A stretch of DNA of 64,000 bases from Mycolicibacterium neworleansense (GCF_001245615.1 NZ_CWKH01000001.1:3162001-3226000); one strand, 5' to 3'; positions 25,205 through 35,200 are shown, numbered from the stretch's first letter. Numbers and translations are program-made. Notes: a model not told the origin generated them from the sequence alone.

Positions 25205-25915
25205 ATGAGCAGCCTGGTGAGCTACGAGCTCAACGATGCCGTGGCCACGATCACGATGGACGACGGCAAAGTCAACGCACTGTCGCCTGCGATGCAGGCC
25301 GAGATCAACGCGGCGCTGGATCAGGCCGCAGGCAGCGCGGCGGCCGGCGAGGTGAAGGCCGTAGTGCTGGCCGGCAATGCGAAGGTGTTCAGCGGCGGGT
25401 TCGACCTCAGCGTGTTCTCCTCCGGTGACGCCGCGGCCACCCTCGGCATGCTCGCCGGCGGCTTCGAGTTGTCCGTGCGGTGTTTGAGCTTCCCGGTGCC
25501 GGTGATCATGGCCGCAACCGGGCACGCCATCGCCATGGGCTCGTTCCTGCTGCTGTCCGGTGATCACCGGGTCGGTTCGGTGACCTCGAAATGCCAGGCC
25601 AACGAGGTGAAGATCGGGATGACGCTGCCGATCGCGGCCATCGAGATCATGCGGATGCGCTTGACCCGGGCGGCTTTTCAGCGCGGGATCGCCATGGCGG
25701 CGACGTTCACCGGTGATGCGGCGATCGCCGGCGGCTGGCTCGATGAGGTGGTCGAGGCCGACGCGGTGCTGGGCCGCGCCCAGGAGGTGGCCGCCGAGGC
25801 CGCGGCGACGCTGCACACCGGGGCGCACGTGGCAAGCAAGCTCAAGGCCCGCGCCGAGGCGTTGACCGCAATTCGCGCTGGGATCGATGGTCTGGCAAAG
25901 GAATTCGCGGGCTAG
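25205..25915 (+). CDS. echA3: Enoyl-CoA hydratase/isomerase family protein, EchA3-like
   Basis: A 236-residue crotonase-fold protein, counterpart of Rv0632c EchA3. It has the CoA-binding segment VVLAGNAKVFSGGFDLSVF and the oxyanion-hole loop GHAIAMGSFLLLSGDHRVG. The two classical hydratase Glu residues are not evident (positions carry MGSFLL and NEVKIGMTLP), so it may be an isomerase or bind acyl-CoA without hydration. It lies between the acidic-tail protein gene and a convergent lipoprotein gene. Confidence 0.88.
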   Translation: MSSLVSYELNDAVATITMDDGKVNALSPAMQAEINAALDQAAGSAAAGEVKAVVLAGNAKVFSGGFDLSVFSSGDAAATLGMLAGGFELSVRCLSFPVPVIMAATGHAIAMGSFLLLSGDHRVGSVTSKCQANEVKIGMTLPIAAIEIMRMRLTRAAFQRGIAMAATFTGDAAIAGGWLDEVVEADAVLGRAQEVAAEAAATLHTGAHVASKLKARAEALTAIRAGIDGLAKEFAG

Positions 25916-25981
25916 ACGCCCTCGCGCTCACGCACGCCGACGTCGTACCAGCAGGTACGTGCCCCACCAACCCGAACACTG

Positions 25982-26404
25982 TCACCACGACCACCACCTG
26001 GTCGGAGAGCCCACCGTGACAGTCACCGCATAGCGCCGGCACACCCGACCGCCGTTGTCGGACTCAACCAGACCGATCTGCGCAGTTCCCGTCTGCTGGG
26101 CCCGGTATCGCATTGTGTTGGTGCCATTTGCGGTTCCCGCCGGCGGCTTGCGAGCAGGCTCGTAACGCTGACCCAGGTACTCCACGACGGAGGGGGCGGA
26201 GTTCCGGTCTTTACGCCACTGGCAACCGGTTTGGTCGTAATCGTCAGCGAGCACGATGTCGAAGAGCTGACCGCTGCGGACTTGGACGCGACCGCCGTTG
26301 TCGTTGTCGGTTGCGATGACGTCCGGCTGCGGCGCACACCCACCCGCCATCAGCACCGGCCAGCACAGAAGTAAAGAGGTCAGCCAACGCACGGGCCGGA
26401 CCAT
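25982..26404 (-). CDS. Probable lipoprotein, possibly chagasin-like (I42) inhibitor domain
   Basis: A 140-residue exported lipoprotein. From ATG 26404 the signal peptide VRPVRWLTSLLLCWPVLMAGGC ends in a lipobox with Cys 23; ATG 26416 is an alternative. The mature part VRSGQLFDIVLADDYDQTGCQW, then VEYLGQRYEP and MRYRAQQTGTAQIGLVES, follows the strand pattern of chagasin-family cysteine protease inhibitors, whose first loop is NPTTGY. The loop here (DYDQTGCQW) is similar but not canonical, so the fold call is tentative. An inverted repeat lies 83 bp upstream. Confidence 0.6.
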   Translation of the reverse strand: MVRPVRWLTSLLLCWPVLMAGGCAPQPDVIATDNDNGGRVQVRSGQLFDIVLADDYDQTGCQWRKDRNSAPSVVEYLGQRYEPARKPPAGTANGTNTMRYRAQQTGTAQIGLVESDNGGRVCRRYAVTVTVGSPTRWWSW

Positions 26405-26486
26405 CCCCTCCGACATCCAGTAATCGTATGGGCCGGCCGGCACTGCGGTTGACGGCAAACTCGCCCGAGGCCAGGCGATGCGCTCA

Positions 26487-26542
26487 CGTTCGTAACGCCA
26501 CGGCGGTGAATCGCGCATTTCTTCGCCCTGGCGTTACGAACG
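26487..26542. promoter_or_regulatory. Paired inverted repeat, 14-bp arms
   Basis: CGTTCGTAACGCCA (26487-26500) and TGGCGTTACGAACG (26529-26542) are exact inverted repeats separated by 28 nt. Each arm contains CGTT-CGT-AACG, a palindrome in its own right, so this could be two operator copies in opposite orientation. It lies between the lipoprotein gene (minus) and the marR gene (plus). Confidence 0.6.
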
Positions 26543-26577
26543 CGGAGCAGGAACGAGCATTCGCTCCCAGATATATC

Positions 26578-26594
26578 TATGTGCTATGCACATA
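26578..26594. promoter_or_regulatory. MarR-type operator TATGTGC-TAT-GCACATA
   Basis: A 17-bp perfect palindrome centred at 26586. It overlaps the upstream ATG (26579) of the marR frame, so the true start is more likely GTG 26597, immediately after it. Size and symmetry are typical of MarR boxes, so autoregulation of the marR-MFS operon is likely. Confidence 0.65.
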
Positions 26595-26596
26595 TA

Positions 26597-27055
26597 GTGC
26601 CTCGCTACAACCAACTCGATGAGCTCCTGGTGCGCATCCACACCGTGCGGCAGCGGCCGGGTTGGCGGCGCCGGCTGATCGGCGCATCGGGCAGCGTCCC
26701 GTCGCTGTCGACGTTGCGGGTGTTGCGGGCCGTCGAGCAGCGGGAGAAGGCCGGGCAGAGCGCGTCGGTCGGCGAGGTGGCCGAGTACATGGCCGTCGAG
26801 CACTCCACCGCCAGCCGCACCGTCGCCAATGTCGTCACCGCCGGCCTGCTGACCAAAACCCAGGACGTCGAGGATCAGCGCCGGTGCGTGCTCACCCTTA
26901 CCGAGGCGGGGCGCCAGGCGCTGGCCGATGTCACCGAACGGCGCCGCGAGATGGTCGCCGAGACCGTGGCCGGCTGGCCCGAGGCCGACGTCGACAAACT
27001 CGTCGACCTGTTGGAGCAGCTGGTCTCCGATTTCGAGCGGGGGATCAGTTCGTGA
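26597..27055 (+). CDS. MarR family transcriptional regulator
   Basis: A 152-residue MarR protein from GTG 26597, or 158 from ATG 26579. The winged helix-turn-helix includes SVGEVAEYMAVEHSTASRTVANVVTAGLLTKTQDVEDQRRCVLTLTEAG, ending with the DxR wing typical of the family. No ribosome-binding site precedes either start, and a leaderless message from GTG 26597 is plausible. It overlaps the MFS transporter start (GTGA), the usual arrangement for a drug-efflux pump and its ligand-released repressor. Confidence 0.9.
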   Translation: MPRYNQLDELLVRIHTVRQRPGWRRRLIGASGSVPSLSTLRVLRAVEQREKAGQSASVGEVAEYMAVEHSTASRTVANVVTAGLLTKTQDVEDQRRCVLTLTEAGRQALADVTERRREMVAETVAGWPEADVDKLVDLLEQLVSDFERGISS

Positions 27056-28302
27056 CGGCCCAGACCACTGCCCGCCCGCAGCCGCGCGGCGCGCTGCGGC
27101 TCATGTTCGACCCGGTCTTCGGCGCCTTGTTCTGGGGCAAGATGTTCTCCGTCGTCGCGGTGTGGACGCACGGCATCGTGGCGGCCATCGTCATCTTCGA
27201 GGCCACCGGCTCGGCCGTGATGGTGGGCATGGTCGGCGTCGCACAGTTCCTCCCCCAGCTGATCCTGAGCCCGACCAGCGGCAAGTGGGCCGATGTCGGT
27301 AACCCGGCGCGGCAGATCCTGTGGGGCCGGGTGTTGTGCATCATCGGCTCCGGCTCGACCGCGCTCTGGCTGACCCTGTCCCCCGACCTGCAGGGCACCG
27401 CCGCGGCTATACCGGTCCTGGTCGGCTCGACACTCGTGGGCTTCGGGTTCGTCATCGGCGGTCCGGCCATGCAGTCGGTGGTGCCGAGCTTGATCCGTGA
27501 CGGCGAACTGCCAACGGCGATGGCGCTCAACAGCATTCCGATGACCATCGGCCGCATCCTGGGCCCGGCGATCGGTGCGTTTCTGGCCGCTCGTCTCGGA
27601 GCGGCACCGGGCTTCGCGATCAGCGCGGGCCTACACATGGTGTTCGCGATCTTCCTGCTGCTGGTCACCTTCCCGGCCCGGCCCGAGCGCAGCCCCGACG
27701 GCGATTACCGGGTGCGCGCGGCGCTGGCCTACGTCTGGCGGGACCGTCCGCTGCTGCTGGCGCTGCTGGCGGTGACCACGGTCGGGTTCGCTTCCGATCC
27801 CTCGATCACGCTCACCCCGTCGATGGCCGAGGACCTCGGCGGCGGTGCCCACCTGGTGGGAGCGTTGTCGGCGGCGTTCGGCATCGGCGCGGCACTCGGC
27901 ATGGTGGTACTAGCCACGATGCGGGGACGGATGCCCGCTGCCCAGGTGTCGACGATCGGGCTCTGGCTGTTGGTGTCCGGGTCCGGCCTGCTGGCGCTGG
28001 GCACCGTGACGGCCGTGGCCCTGGCCGGTTTCGCCATCGCGGGGCTGGGGTTCGGCTGGGCGATGACGGGTCTGAGCACGGTCGTGCAGGAGCGGGCCCC
28101 GGAGGAACTGCGCGGCCGGATCATGGCGTTGTGGCTCGTCGGCTTCCTCGGCTCGCGCCCGTTTGCCGCGGCCCTGTTGGGCGGTGCGGCCGACGTGTTC
28201 AACGTGCGGGTGGCGTTCGTCATCGCGGGTGCGGTCACGCTGCTGGTCGCCTTGGCCGCCCGGCCCGCCGCGCTTTCGGCACCAAATCCGGTGACGGCCT
28301 GA
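27052..28302 (+). CDS. MFS transporter (drug efflux type)
   Basis: A 416-residue major facilitator with about 12 hydrophobic segments. It starts VTAQTTARPQPRGALRLMFDPVFGALFWGKMF. The loop 2-3 motif is PTSGKWADVGNPARQILWGR, related to the MFS signature GxLaDRxGrR. The C-half includes GLGFGWAMTGLSTVVQERAPEELRGRIMALW, typical of MFS_3/enterobactin-exporter-type (EntS) pumps. GTG 27052 overlaps the marR stop. Substrate unknown, probably a lipophilic toxicant that also binds the MarR protein. Confidence 0.88.
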   Translation: MTAQTTARPQPRGALRLMFDPVFGALFWGKMFSVVAVWTHGIVAAIVIFEATGSAVMVGMVGVAQFLPQLILSPTSGKWADVGNPARQILWGRVLCIIGSGSTALWLTLSPDLQGTAAAIPVLVGSTLVGFGFVIGGPAMQSVVPSLIRDGELPTAMALNSIPMTIGRILGPAIGAFLAARLGAAPGFAISAGLHMVFAIFLLLVTFPARPERSPDGDYRVRAALAYVWRDRPLLLALLAVTTVGFASDPSITLTPSMAEDLGGGAHLVGALSAAFGIGAALGMVVLATMRGRMPAAQVSTIGLWLLVSGSGLLALGTVTAVALAGFAIAGLGFGWAMTGLSTVVQERAPEELRGRIMALWLVGFLGSRPFAAALLGGAADVFNVRVAFVIAGAVTLLVALAARPAALSAPNPVTA

Positions 28303-28475
28303 CTCGAGCATCGCAGCAAGTCAGCAAATCACTTGCAGCGATTCCGGCGAACGATCATCGGCTGCAGGCACACCGCTCAAAACTTTGCTCTCGTCGCTCC
28401 AGAAGCTGAACCGAACTGGACAGCAAATTCGCTCACTGCCCGGCGTGTCAAATATAAATGCATGTAGTAACCGTG

Positions 28476-28504
28476 TTGACAGGCTATTCATCATTGCTTA
28501 CGGT
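28476..28504 (+). promoter_or_regulatory. Strong sigma-A-type promoter TTGACA-N17-TACGGT
   Basis: A perfect -35 TTGACA (28476-28481), a 17-bp spacer and -10 TACGGT (28499-28504, TANNNT). Transcription should start near 28511 and give a ~46-nt leader to the secreted DUF732-like gene. Such a complete consensus is rare in mycobacteria and suggests high expression. Confidence 0.75.
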
Positions 28505-28511
28505 TTGCTCC

Positions 28512-28530
28512 ATCGCGCACCCAGCGCGAT
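28512..28530 (+). other. 5'-UTR hairpin of the DUF732-like gene
   Basis: ATCGCGC (28512-28518) and GCGCGAT (28524-28530) form a perfect 7-bp stem with loop ACCCA right at the predicted 5' end of the transcript. It may protect the mRNA from 5' decay or affect initiation. The ribosome-binding site GGGGG (28546-28550) lies outside the stem. Confidence 0.5.
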
Positions 28531-28556
28531 CACAACATTGCTAGACGGGGGCAACA

Positions 28557-28997
28557 ATGGCAAACATTGACCGTGGAACACCTGCCGGTACGCAACACAG
28601 CCGACGGTCCAGCAACTTCTCTAGGCACATTGGCGCCAACCGCAAGATGGCAGTAAGGCTCCTCAACGTGGCCGGAGCGATAGTCCTCTTGAGTCTGGCC
28701 CACCCCGGCATTGCCGCCGCCGACCCGATCCAGCTGCCCGACCTGCCCAACGTCGACGAATCACTCGCCTACACGTACGCGATGGACCATCAACGCGAGA
28801 TCTGCAGCATCCTCGACTATCGGTTCGCTCAGACCACGCCCGCGGTCGAACCGATCGACGCGATCATGGCCGAAGTGGCCGCGCGCAGTGGCTTCAACTT
28901 GGACACAGCCGGTTTCGCGGTCGGTGTGGCGATGGGCACGTCGTGCCCTCAGTACGTCGATCGATTCGAGGCCGCCGCCGGCCAGGAGTTGGCCTGA
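28557..28997 (+). CDS. Secreted DUF732-like protein
   Basis: A 146-residue exported protein. A 30-residue N-terminal tail precedes the hydrophobic signal VRLLNVAGAIVLLSLAHPGIAAADP, so cleavage at AAA-DP is likely; an internal ATG at 28647 would give a standard-length signal peptide. The mature part (~90 residues) has two Cys (EICSILDYRF and GTSCPQYVDRF) that probably form one disulfide, the pattern of mycobacterial DUF732 proteins. Function unknown. Confidence 0.75.
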   Translation: MANIDRGTPAGTQHSRRSSNFSRHIGANRKMAVRLLNVAGAIVLLSLAHPGIAAADPIQLPDLPNVDESLAYTYAMDHQREICSILDYRFAQTTPAVEPIDAIMAEVAARSGFNLDTAGFAVGVAMGTSCPQYVDRFEAAAGQELA

Positions 28998-29099
28998 CGG
29001 TTCCGGTCGGGGACTGCAGACATCACAACCCGATCTTGAATCCGGGGGACGCCCTCGATTCTTCGCTCGCCGTCGTCTTGTCTCATATCGTGTGTGTCG

Positions 29100-32000
29100 A
29101 TGGCACTGCACCTGCACCGGGCCGAGCGCACCGATCTGCTCGCCGACGGGCTGGCAGGTCTGCTGGCGCAACCCCCGTCTGACCCGTTCGCCCAGGAGCT
29201 GGTGCTGGTCCCGGCCAAGGGAGTGGAGCGGTGGCTGAGTCAGCGCCTGTCGAACCGGCTGGGAGTGTGCGCGGCAGTTGAGTTCCGCAATCCGCGGTCA
29301 CTGATCGCCGAGCTGACCGGGACCGCCGAGGAGGATCCGTGGTCGGCCGATGCGATGGCGTGGCCGTTGCTGGCGGTCATCGACGAGAACTTGGATCAGC
29401 CGTGGTGTGCGCCGGTGGCCGCTCACCTCGGCCATTTCGAGACGGGTGACGAGTACGAGCTGCGTCAGGGCCGGCGCTATGCGGTGGCCCGCCGGCTGGC
29501 CGGACTGTTCGCCTCCTATGCGCGGCAGCGCCCCCAACTGCTGCTCGACTGGGACGGCCTGCCCGACGACCTGTCCTGGCAGGCGCCGCTGTGGCGGGCA
29601 TTGACCGAGCGCATCGAGGCCGACCCGCCGCACATCCGTCATGCGAAAACCCTTGCCCGGCTGACCGAATCACGAACTGACCTACCTGAGCGGCTGTCGC
29701 TGTTCGGGCACACCCGGCTACCGGTCACCGAGATCGAGCTGCTGACCGCGCTGGCCACCCATCACGATCTGCATCTGTGGCTGCCGCACCCCAGCGACGA
29801 CCTGTGGCAGTCACTGGCCGGCCACACCGGCCCGCTCCCCCGCCGTGAAGACAGCAGCCACCGCGATGTCGGCCACCCGTTGCTGGCCACCCTCGGCCGC
29901 GATCTGCGCGAGTTGCAGCGGGGCCTGCCGGTTCCCGACACCGACGAATACCTGAGTAGAACCGGCGGCACTGCCGAGCCCGACACGGTGCTGGGCTGGC
30001 TGCAGTCCGACATCGCCGCGAATGCGGTGCGCCCGGCCGGGCGGGTGCCGCGGCCGGAGGACCGTTCGGTGCAGGTGCACAGCTGTCACGGCCCGGCCCG
30101 GCAGATCGAGGTGCTGCGTGAGGTGCTGCTGGGTCTGCTCGCCGACGACCCGACGCTGGAGCCGCGCGACATCCTGGTGATGTGCCCTGACATCGAGACG
30201 TATGCACCGCTGATCACGGCCGGGTTCGGCCTGGGTGATGTGGTGCGCGGTGCGCATCCGGCGCACAAGCTGCGGGTGCGGCTGGCCGATCGGGCTCTGG
30301 TGCAGACGAATCCGTTGCTGTCGGTGGCGGCGTCGGTGCTGGCCCTGGCCAGTGGCCGGGCCACCGCCAGCGAGGTGCTCAATCTCGCCGAGTCGGCACC
30401 GGTGCGGGCGCGGTTCGGGTTCACCGACGACGATCTGGAGGCCATCACCGCCTGGGTGCGTGAGGCCAACATCCGATGGGGTTTCGATCAGGAGCACCGC
30501 AGCCCCTATGGCGTCGAATTCCTGCACAACACCTGGCGTTTCGGGATCGACCGGGTGCTGGCCGGGGTGGCGATGTCCGACGACTCGCACGCCTGGCTGG
30601 GCACCACGCTGCCGCTGGACGATGTCAGCAGCAACCGGGTCGAGTTGGCCGGCCGGTTCGCCGATTTCGTGGAGAAGCTCAGGGTGACTGTCGGCCGACT
30701 CAGCGGGGTGCGCCCGCTCGGCGACTGGTTGACCGCGCTGAGTGACGGCATCGACGCGCTCGCGTACTCCGATGAGGAATGGCCGGCCGCGCAGGTGCAA
30801 CGCGAGTTCGCCGAGATCGCCGAGTCCGCGGGTGCGGCCGCTACGCCCATGCGGCTCAGTGATATTCGTGCCCTGCTGGATCGGCACCTGGCCGGCCGAC
30901 CGACCCGGGCCAACTTCCGCACCGGCACGCTGACGGTGTGCACCATGGTGCCGATGCGCTCGGTTCCGCACCGGGTGGTGTGTCTGGTCGGGTTGGACGA
31001 CGGCGTCTTTCCCCGGCTGGGTGCCGTCGACGGCGACGACGTGCTGGCCCGCGATCCGCGCACCGGCGAGCGCGACATCCGTTCCGAAGATCGCCAGTTG
31101 CTGCTCGACGCGATCGGCGCGGCCACCCAGACGCTCGTCATCACCTATACCGGCGCCAACGAGTACTCCGGTCAGGCCCGTCCCCCGGCAGTGCCGTTGG
31201 CCGAGCTACTCGACACGCTGAAGGTCACCGCCGAGCAACCCGTGGCTGTGGTGACCACACATCCGTTGCAGCCCTTCGACATTCGCAACGTCACCCCCGG
31301 CGCGCTGCTGCCGGAGGGACCGTTCACGTTCGACCCCACGGCGCTCACCGCCGCGCAGGCCAGCGCCGGGCAGCGGGCCGAGCGTCCGCCGTTCTTCGAC
31401 CATCCACTACCGGCACCGGCCACCGGGGATGTCGCGCTGGCGGATCTGGTCACGTTCTTCAAGGATCCGGTGAAGGGATTCTTCCGGGCGCTGGAGTACA
31501 CGCTGCCCTGGGATGTGGACGGGGTGTCCGATGAGATGCCGGTCGACATCGACGCGCTGGAAGAGTGGACCGTCGGCGATCGCATGCTCAACGACATCCT
31601 GCGCGGGATGACCCCGGCCGACGCCCAGCAGGCGGAGTGGCGCCGCGGCACGCTACCGCCGGGACAGCTGGGCTGGCGGCGGGCGATCGCGCTGCGCGAT
31701 CAGTGCGCGCTGCTGGCCGCCGAGGCACTGCGGCACCGGAGCACCGACCCGCAGGCCTATGACGTCGACATCGACCTGGGCACCGGGCGGCGGCTCGCGG
31801 GTACGGTGTCCCCGGTGTTCGGTGACCGGCTGGTATCGGTGACCTATTCGAAGCTCGACGGCAAGCACCTGCTGCAGTCCTGGATCCCGTTGTTGGCGTT
31901 GGACGCCGGGCATCCCGGCCGGGACTGGTCGGCGGTATGCATCGGACGGCCCCGGCGCGGCGACACCCCGCGGGTCGCAGGGCTGGGCCGCCCGGATGAT

Positions 32001-32294
32001 CCGGTCGCGCTGCTGGCCGATCTGGTCGCCATCTACGACGCGGGCCGGCGGGAGCCGTTGCCGTTGCCGATCAAGACGTCCTATGCATGGGCGGTGGCGC
32101 GGCACGCCGGTGATGACCCGCAGCGGGAAGCCGGATTCCGGTGGCGCAGCTCCCGATTCCCCGGTGAGGATGAGGCGCCCGCGCATGTGCGGGCGTGGGG
32201 CCGCGGCGCGCCGTTGAGCCGCCTGGCGGGGCTGGGTGAGTATTCCGAGCGGTTGTGGCTGCCGCTGCTGGAGGCCGAAAGGTCGCCGTCGTGA
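29100..32294 (+). CDS. recC: Exodeoxyribonuclease V gamma subunit RecC
   Basis: A 1064-residue RecC, the Chi-recognition scaffold of RecBCD. It starts MALHLHRAERTDLLADGLAGLL and has VQVHSCHGPARQIEVLREVL, a degenerate helicase motif region, DDGVFPRLGAVDGDDVLARDPRTGERDIRSEDRQLLLDAI, and a C-terminal inactive nuclease-like domain (LVTFFKDPVKGFFRALEYTLPW). It overlaps recB by 4 nt (GTGA). In mycobacteria RecBCD has been linked to single-strand annealing rather than mainstream recombination. GTG 29094 is an alternative start. Confidence 0.95.
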   Translation: MALHLHRAERTDLLADGLAGLLAQPPSDPFAQELVLVPAKGVERWLSQRLSNRLGVCAAVEFRNPRSLIAELTGTAEEDPWSADAMAWPLLAVIDENLDQPWCAPVAAHLGHFETGDEYELRQGRRYAVARRLAGLFASYARQRPQLLLDWDGLPDDLSWQAPLWRALTERIEADPPHIRHAKTLARLTESRTDLPERLSLFGHTRLPVTEIELLTALATHHDLHLWLPHPSDDLWQSLAGHTGPLPRREDSSHRDVGHPLLATLGRDLRELQRGLPVPDTDEYLSRTGGTAEPDTVLGWLQSDIAANAVRPAGRVPRPEDRSVQVHSCHGPARQIEVLREVLLGLLADDPTLEPRDILVMCPDIETYAPLITAGFGLGDVVRGAHPAHKLRVRLADRALVQTNPLLSVAASVLALASGRATASEVLNLAESAPVRARFGFTDDDLEAITAWVREANIRWGFDQEHRSPYGVEFLHNTWRFGIDRVLAGVAMSDDSHAWLGTTLPLDDVSSNRVELAGRFADFVEKLRVTVGRLSGVRPLGDWLTALSDGIDALAYSDEEWPAAQVQREFAEIAESAGAAATPMRLSDIRALLDRHLAGRPTRANFRTGTLTVCTMVPMRSVPHRVVCLVGLDDGVFPRLGAVDGDDVLARDPRTGERDIRSEDRQLLLDAIGAATQTLVITYTGANEYSGQARPPAVPLAELLDTLKVTAEQPVAVVTTHPLQPFDIRNVTPGALLPEGPFTFDPTALTAAQASAGQRAERPPFFDHPLPAPATGDVALADLVTFFKDPVKGFFRALEYTLPWDVDGVSDEMPVDIDALEEWTVGDRMLNDILRGMTPADAQQAEWRRGTLPPGQLGWRRAIALRDQCALLAAEALRHRSTDPQAYDVDIDLGTGRRLAGTVSPVFGDRLVSVTYSKLDGKHLLQSWIPLLALDAGHPGRDWSAVCIGRPRRGDTPRVAGLGRPDDPVALLADLVAIYDAGRREPLPLPIKTSYAWAVARHAGDDPQREAGFRWRSSRFPGEDEAPAHVRAWGRGAPLSRLAGLGEYSERLWLPLLEAERSPS

Positions 32295-35200
32295 AGGTAT
32301 TCGACCTCCTCGGCCCGCTGCCGCAGCCCAACAGCACCACGGTGCTGGAGGCCAGCGCGGGCACCGGCAAGACGTTCGCGCTGGCGGGTCTGGTGACCCG
32401 GCTGGTGGCCGAGGGCACCGCGACGCTGGATCAGATGCTGCTCATCACGTTCGGTCGCGCCGCCAGCCAGGAATTGCGGGAGCGGGTGCGGGCCCAGATC
32501 GTCGGTGCGCTGGTGGCGTTGGCGGATCCGTCGCGGGCCGACAATGATCTGCTGCGGTATCTGGTCGCCGCGGATCAGCAGGCCCGCGCGCAGCGGCTGC
32601 GGGATGCGCTGGCCGGCTTCGATGCCGCGACCATCGCCACCACGCATCAGTTCTGCCAGATCGTGCTGAAGTCCCTCGGCGTCGCCGGGGACAGCGATTC
32701 CGGTGTGACGCTGGTCGAGAGTCTTGACGACCTGGTGTGCGAGATCGTGGACGACCTGTATCTCGCGCATTTCGGTTCTCAACGCGATGTCCCTGAGCTC
32801 GGGTACGCCGAGGCACTCCGGCTGGCACGTGTCGTGGTGGCCAATCCCGCGACCGAGTTGCGACCGCTGGATCCCGAACCGGAGTCCCCGGCGGCCATCC
32901 GCGTGGGGTTCGCGCGGGCGGTGCTGGCGGAGTTGGAGATTCGTAAACGCCGCCGCGGTGTGCTGGGCTATGACGATCTGCTGACCCGGCTGGCCGGAGC
33001 ACTGCAGTCCGACGATTCGGCCGCCCGGGTGCGGATGGCACAGCGCTGGCCGATCGTGATGGTCGACGAGTTCCAGGACACCGACCCGGTGCAGTGGCAG
33101 GTGATCGAGCGGGCCTTTTCGGGGAGGTCCACCCTGATCCTGATCGGCGATCCCAAGCAGGCGATCTACGCGTTCCGCGGCGGGGACATCGACACCTATC
33201 TGCGGGCCGCCGCGACCGCCGGCGACAAGCAGACGCTGGGCACCAACTGGCGCAGCGACAGTGTGCTGGTGGACCGGTTGCAGGCGGTGCTGCGCGGTGC
33301 CGAGCTCGGCGGTCCGGACATCGTGGTGCACGACGTGCAGGCGAACCACCAGGGCCACCGGCTGGTTGGCGCGCCGCACAACGATCCGTTCCGGCTGCGG
33401 GTGGTGCGGCGAAACCGTGCCGGCACCAAGGTGATTCCGATCGCCGACCTACGCGGCCACATCGGCAGGGACCTGGCCGCCGACATCGGTGCGCTGCTCA
33501 GCAGTGGCGCCACCTTCGACGGCGATCCCTTGCAGGCCCGCGACATCGCGGTGATCGTCGAGACGCACAAGGATGCCCGGGCCTGTCACACCGCACTGCT
33601 GGAGGCCGGCATCCCCGCGGTCTACACCGGGGATTCGGACGTCTTCAACTCCGAGGCCGCCGAGGACTGGCTGTATCTGCTGGAGGCCTTCGACCAGCCG
33701 CACCGTCCCGGGTTGGTGCGGGCCGCGGCGGCCACGATGTTCTTCGGGGAGACCGCGGAAACCCTTGCCGCGGGCGGGGATGCGTTGACCGACCGGGTCG
33801 CCGACACGCTGCGCACCTGGGCCGGCCATGCCCGGGAACGCGGGGTGGCGGCGATCTTGGAGGCCGCGCAGCTGGCCGGCATGGGTAAGCGGGTGCTGTC
33901 CTGGCAGGGCGGTGAGCGGTTGATGACCGACCTGGCCCACATGACCCAACTGCTCGGCGATACCGCGCACCGGGAGGGTTTCGGGCTGGCCGCGCTGCGG
34001 GACTGGCTGCGCACACAACGCGACGAGGGCGGCGGCACATCCGAGCGCAACCGGCGGCTGGACAGCGACGCAGCCGCGGTGCAGATCATGACGGTGTGGG
34101 TGAGCAAGGGCCTGCAGTTCCCGATCGTGTACCTGCCGTTCGCGTTCAATCGGTATGTGCCGGAACCGGATCTGGTGTTGTTCCACGACGAGGGCGTGCG
34201 CTGCCTGCAGGTCGGCGGCCCGGAGGCCGGGCGGGCCGAGGCGGCCGCCGATGACAGCCGCCTTACCTATGTGGCGATGACGCGGGCCCAGTCGCAGGTG
34301 GTGGCATGGTGGGCGCCATCGAACGACGAGCCGAACGGCGGTCTGTCGCGGCTGCTGCGCGGGCGCGCCCCCGGGCAGGCCGAGGTGCCGGACCGGTGCG
34401 GACCGGCCAAGGTATCCGACGACGATGCGCTGGCACGGTTGCGGGCCTGGGAAGCCGTGGGCGGCCCGGTGCTGGAGGAGTCGGTGATCGGTGCGGCGAC
34501 GCCGGTGCCGGTGCGCGCGATCCCGGATGATCTGGCGGCGCGGCATTTTCATCGCTCCATCGACACCACGTGGCGGCGCACGTCGTACTCGGGGCTGCTG
34601 CGCGCGGCCGAGGAGGACGGGCACGGCGGGGTGTCCAGCGAGCCAGAGGTCGCCGAGCTGGATGACGAGTCGACCGACATCGCCGTCATCGCGCCCGGCC
34701 AGGGCGCCGACGTGCCCTCGCCGATGGCATCGTTGCCCACCGGTGCTGCGTTCGGGTCGCTCGTGCACGCGGTGCTGGAGACCGCCGACCCGCTGGCCGC
34801 CGACCTGACGGCCGAACTGCGGGCCGAGGTGGGCCGTCACGCCGCCCGCTGGCCGGTCGAGGTCTCCGCCGACGAGCTGGCGGCCGCGCTGGTGCCCATG
34901 CATGACACCCCGCTGGGTCCGTTGGCGCCCGGTGTGACGCTGCGCCAGATCGGACCGGCCGACCGGTTGTGCGAGCTGGACTTCGAGTTCCCCATGGCCG
35001 GTGGCGATCTGCGCGGTGGCGACTTCGCCCGGCTTGCCGATGTCGGTGCGCTGCTGGACGAGCATCTGCCGGCCGGGGATCCGATGGCGGTGTACGCCGA
35101 GCGACTGTCGACCGGACTGCTCGGCAATCAGCCGCTGCGCGGCTATCTGTCCGGTTCGGTGGATGTGGTGCTGCGGATCGGGCGGCGCTTCGTCGTCGTC

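Noticed and set aside
28316..28336. GCAAGT/ACTTGC hairpin after the MFS gene as a terminator
   Set aside because: A 6-bp stem with a 9-nt loop and no U-run; too weak to call.
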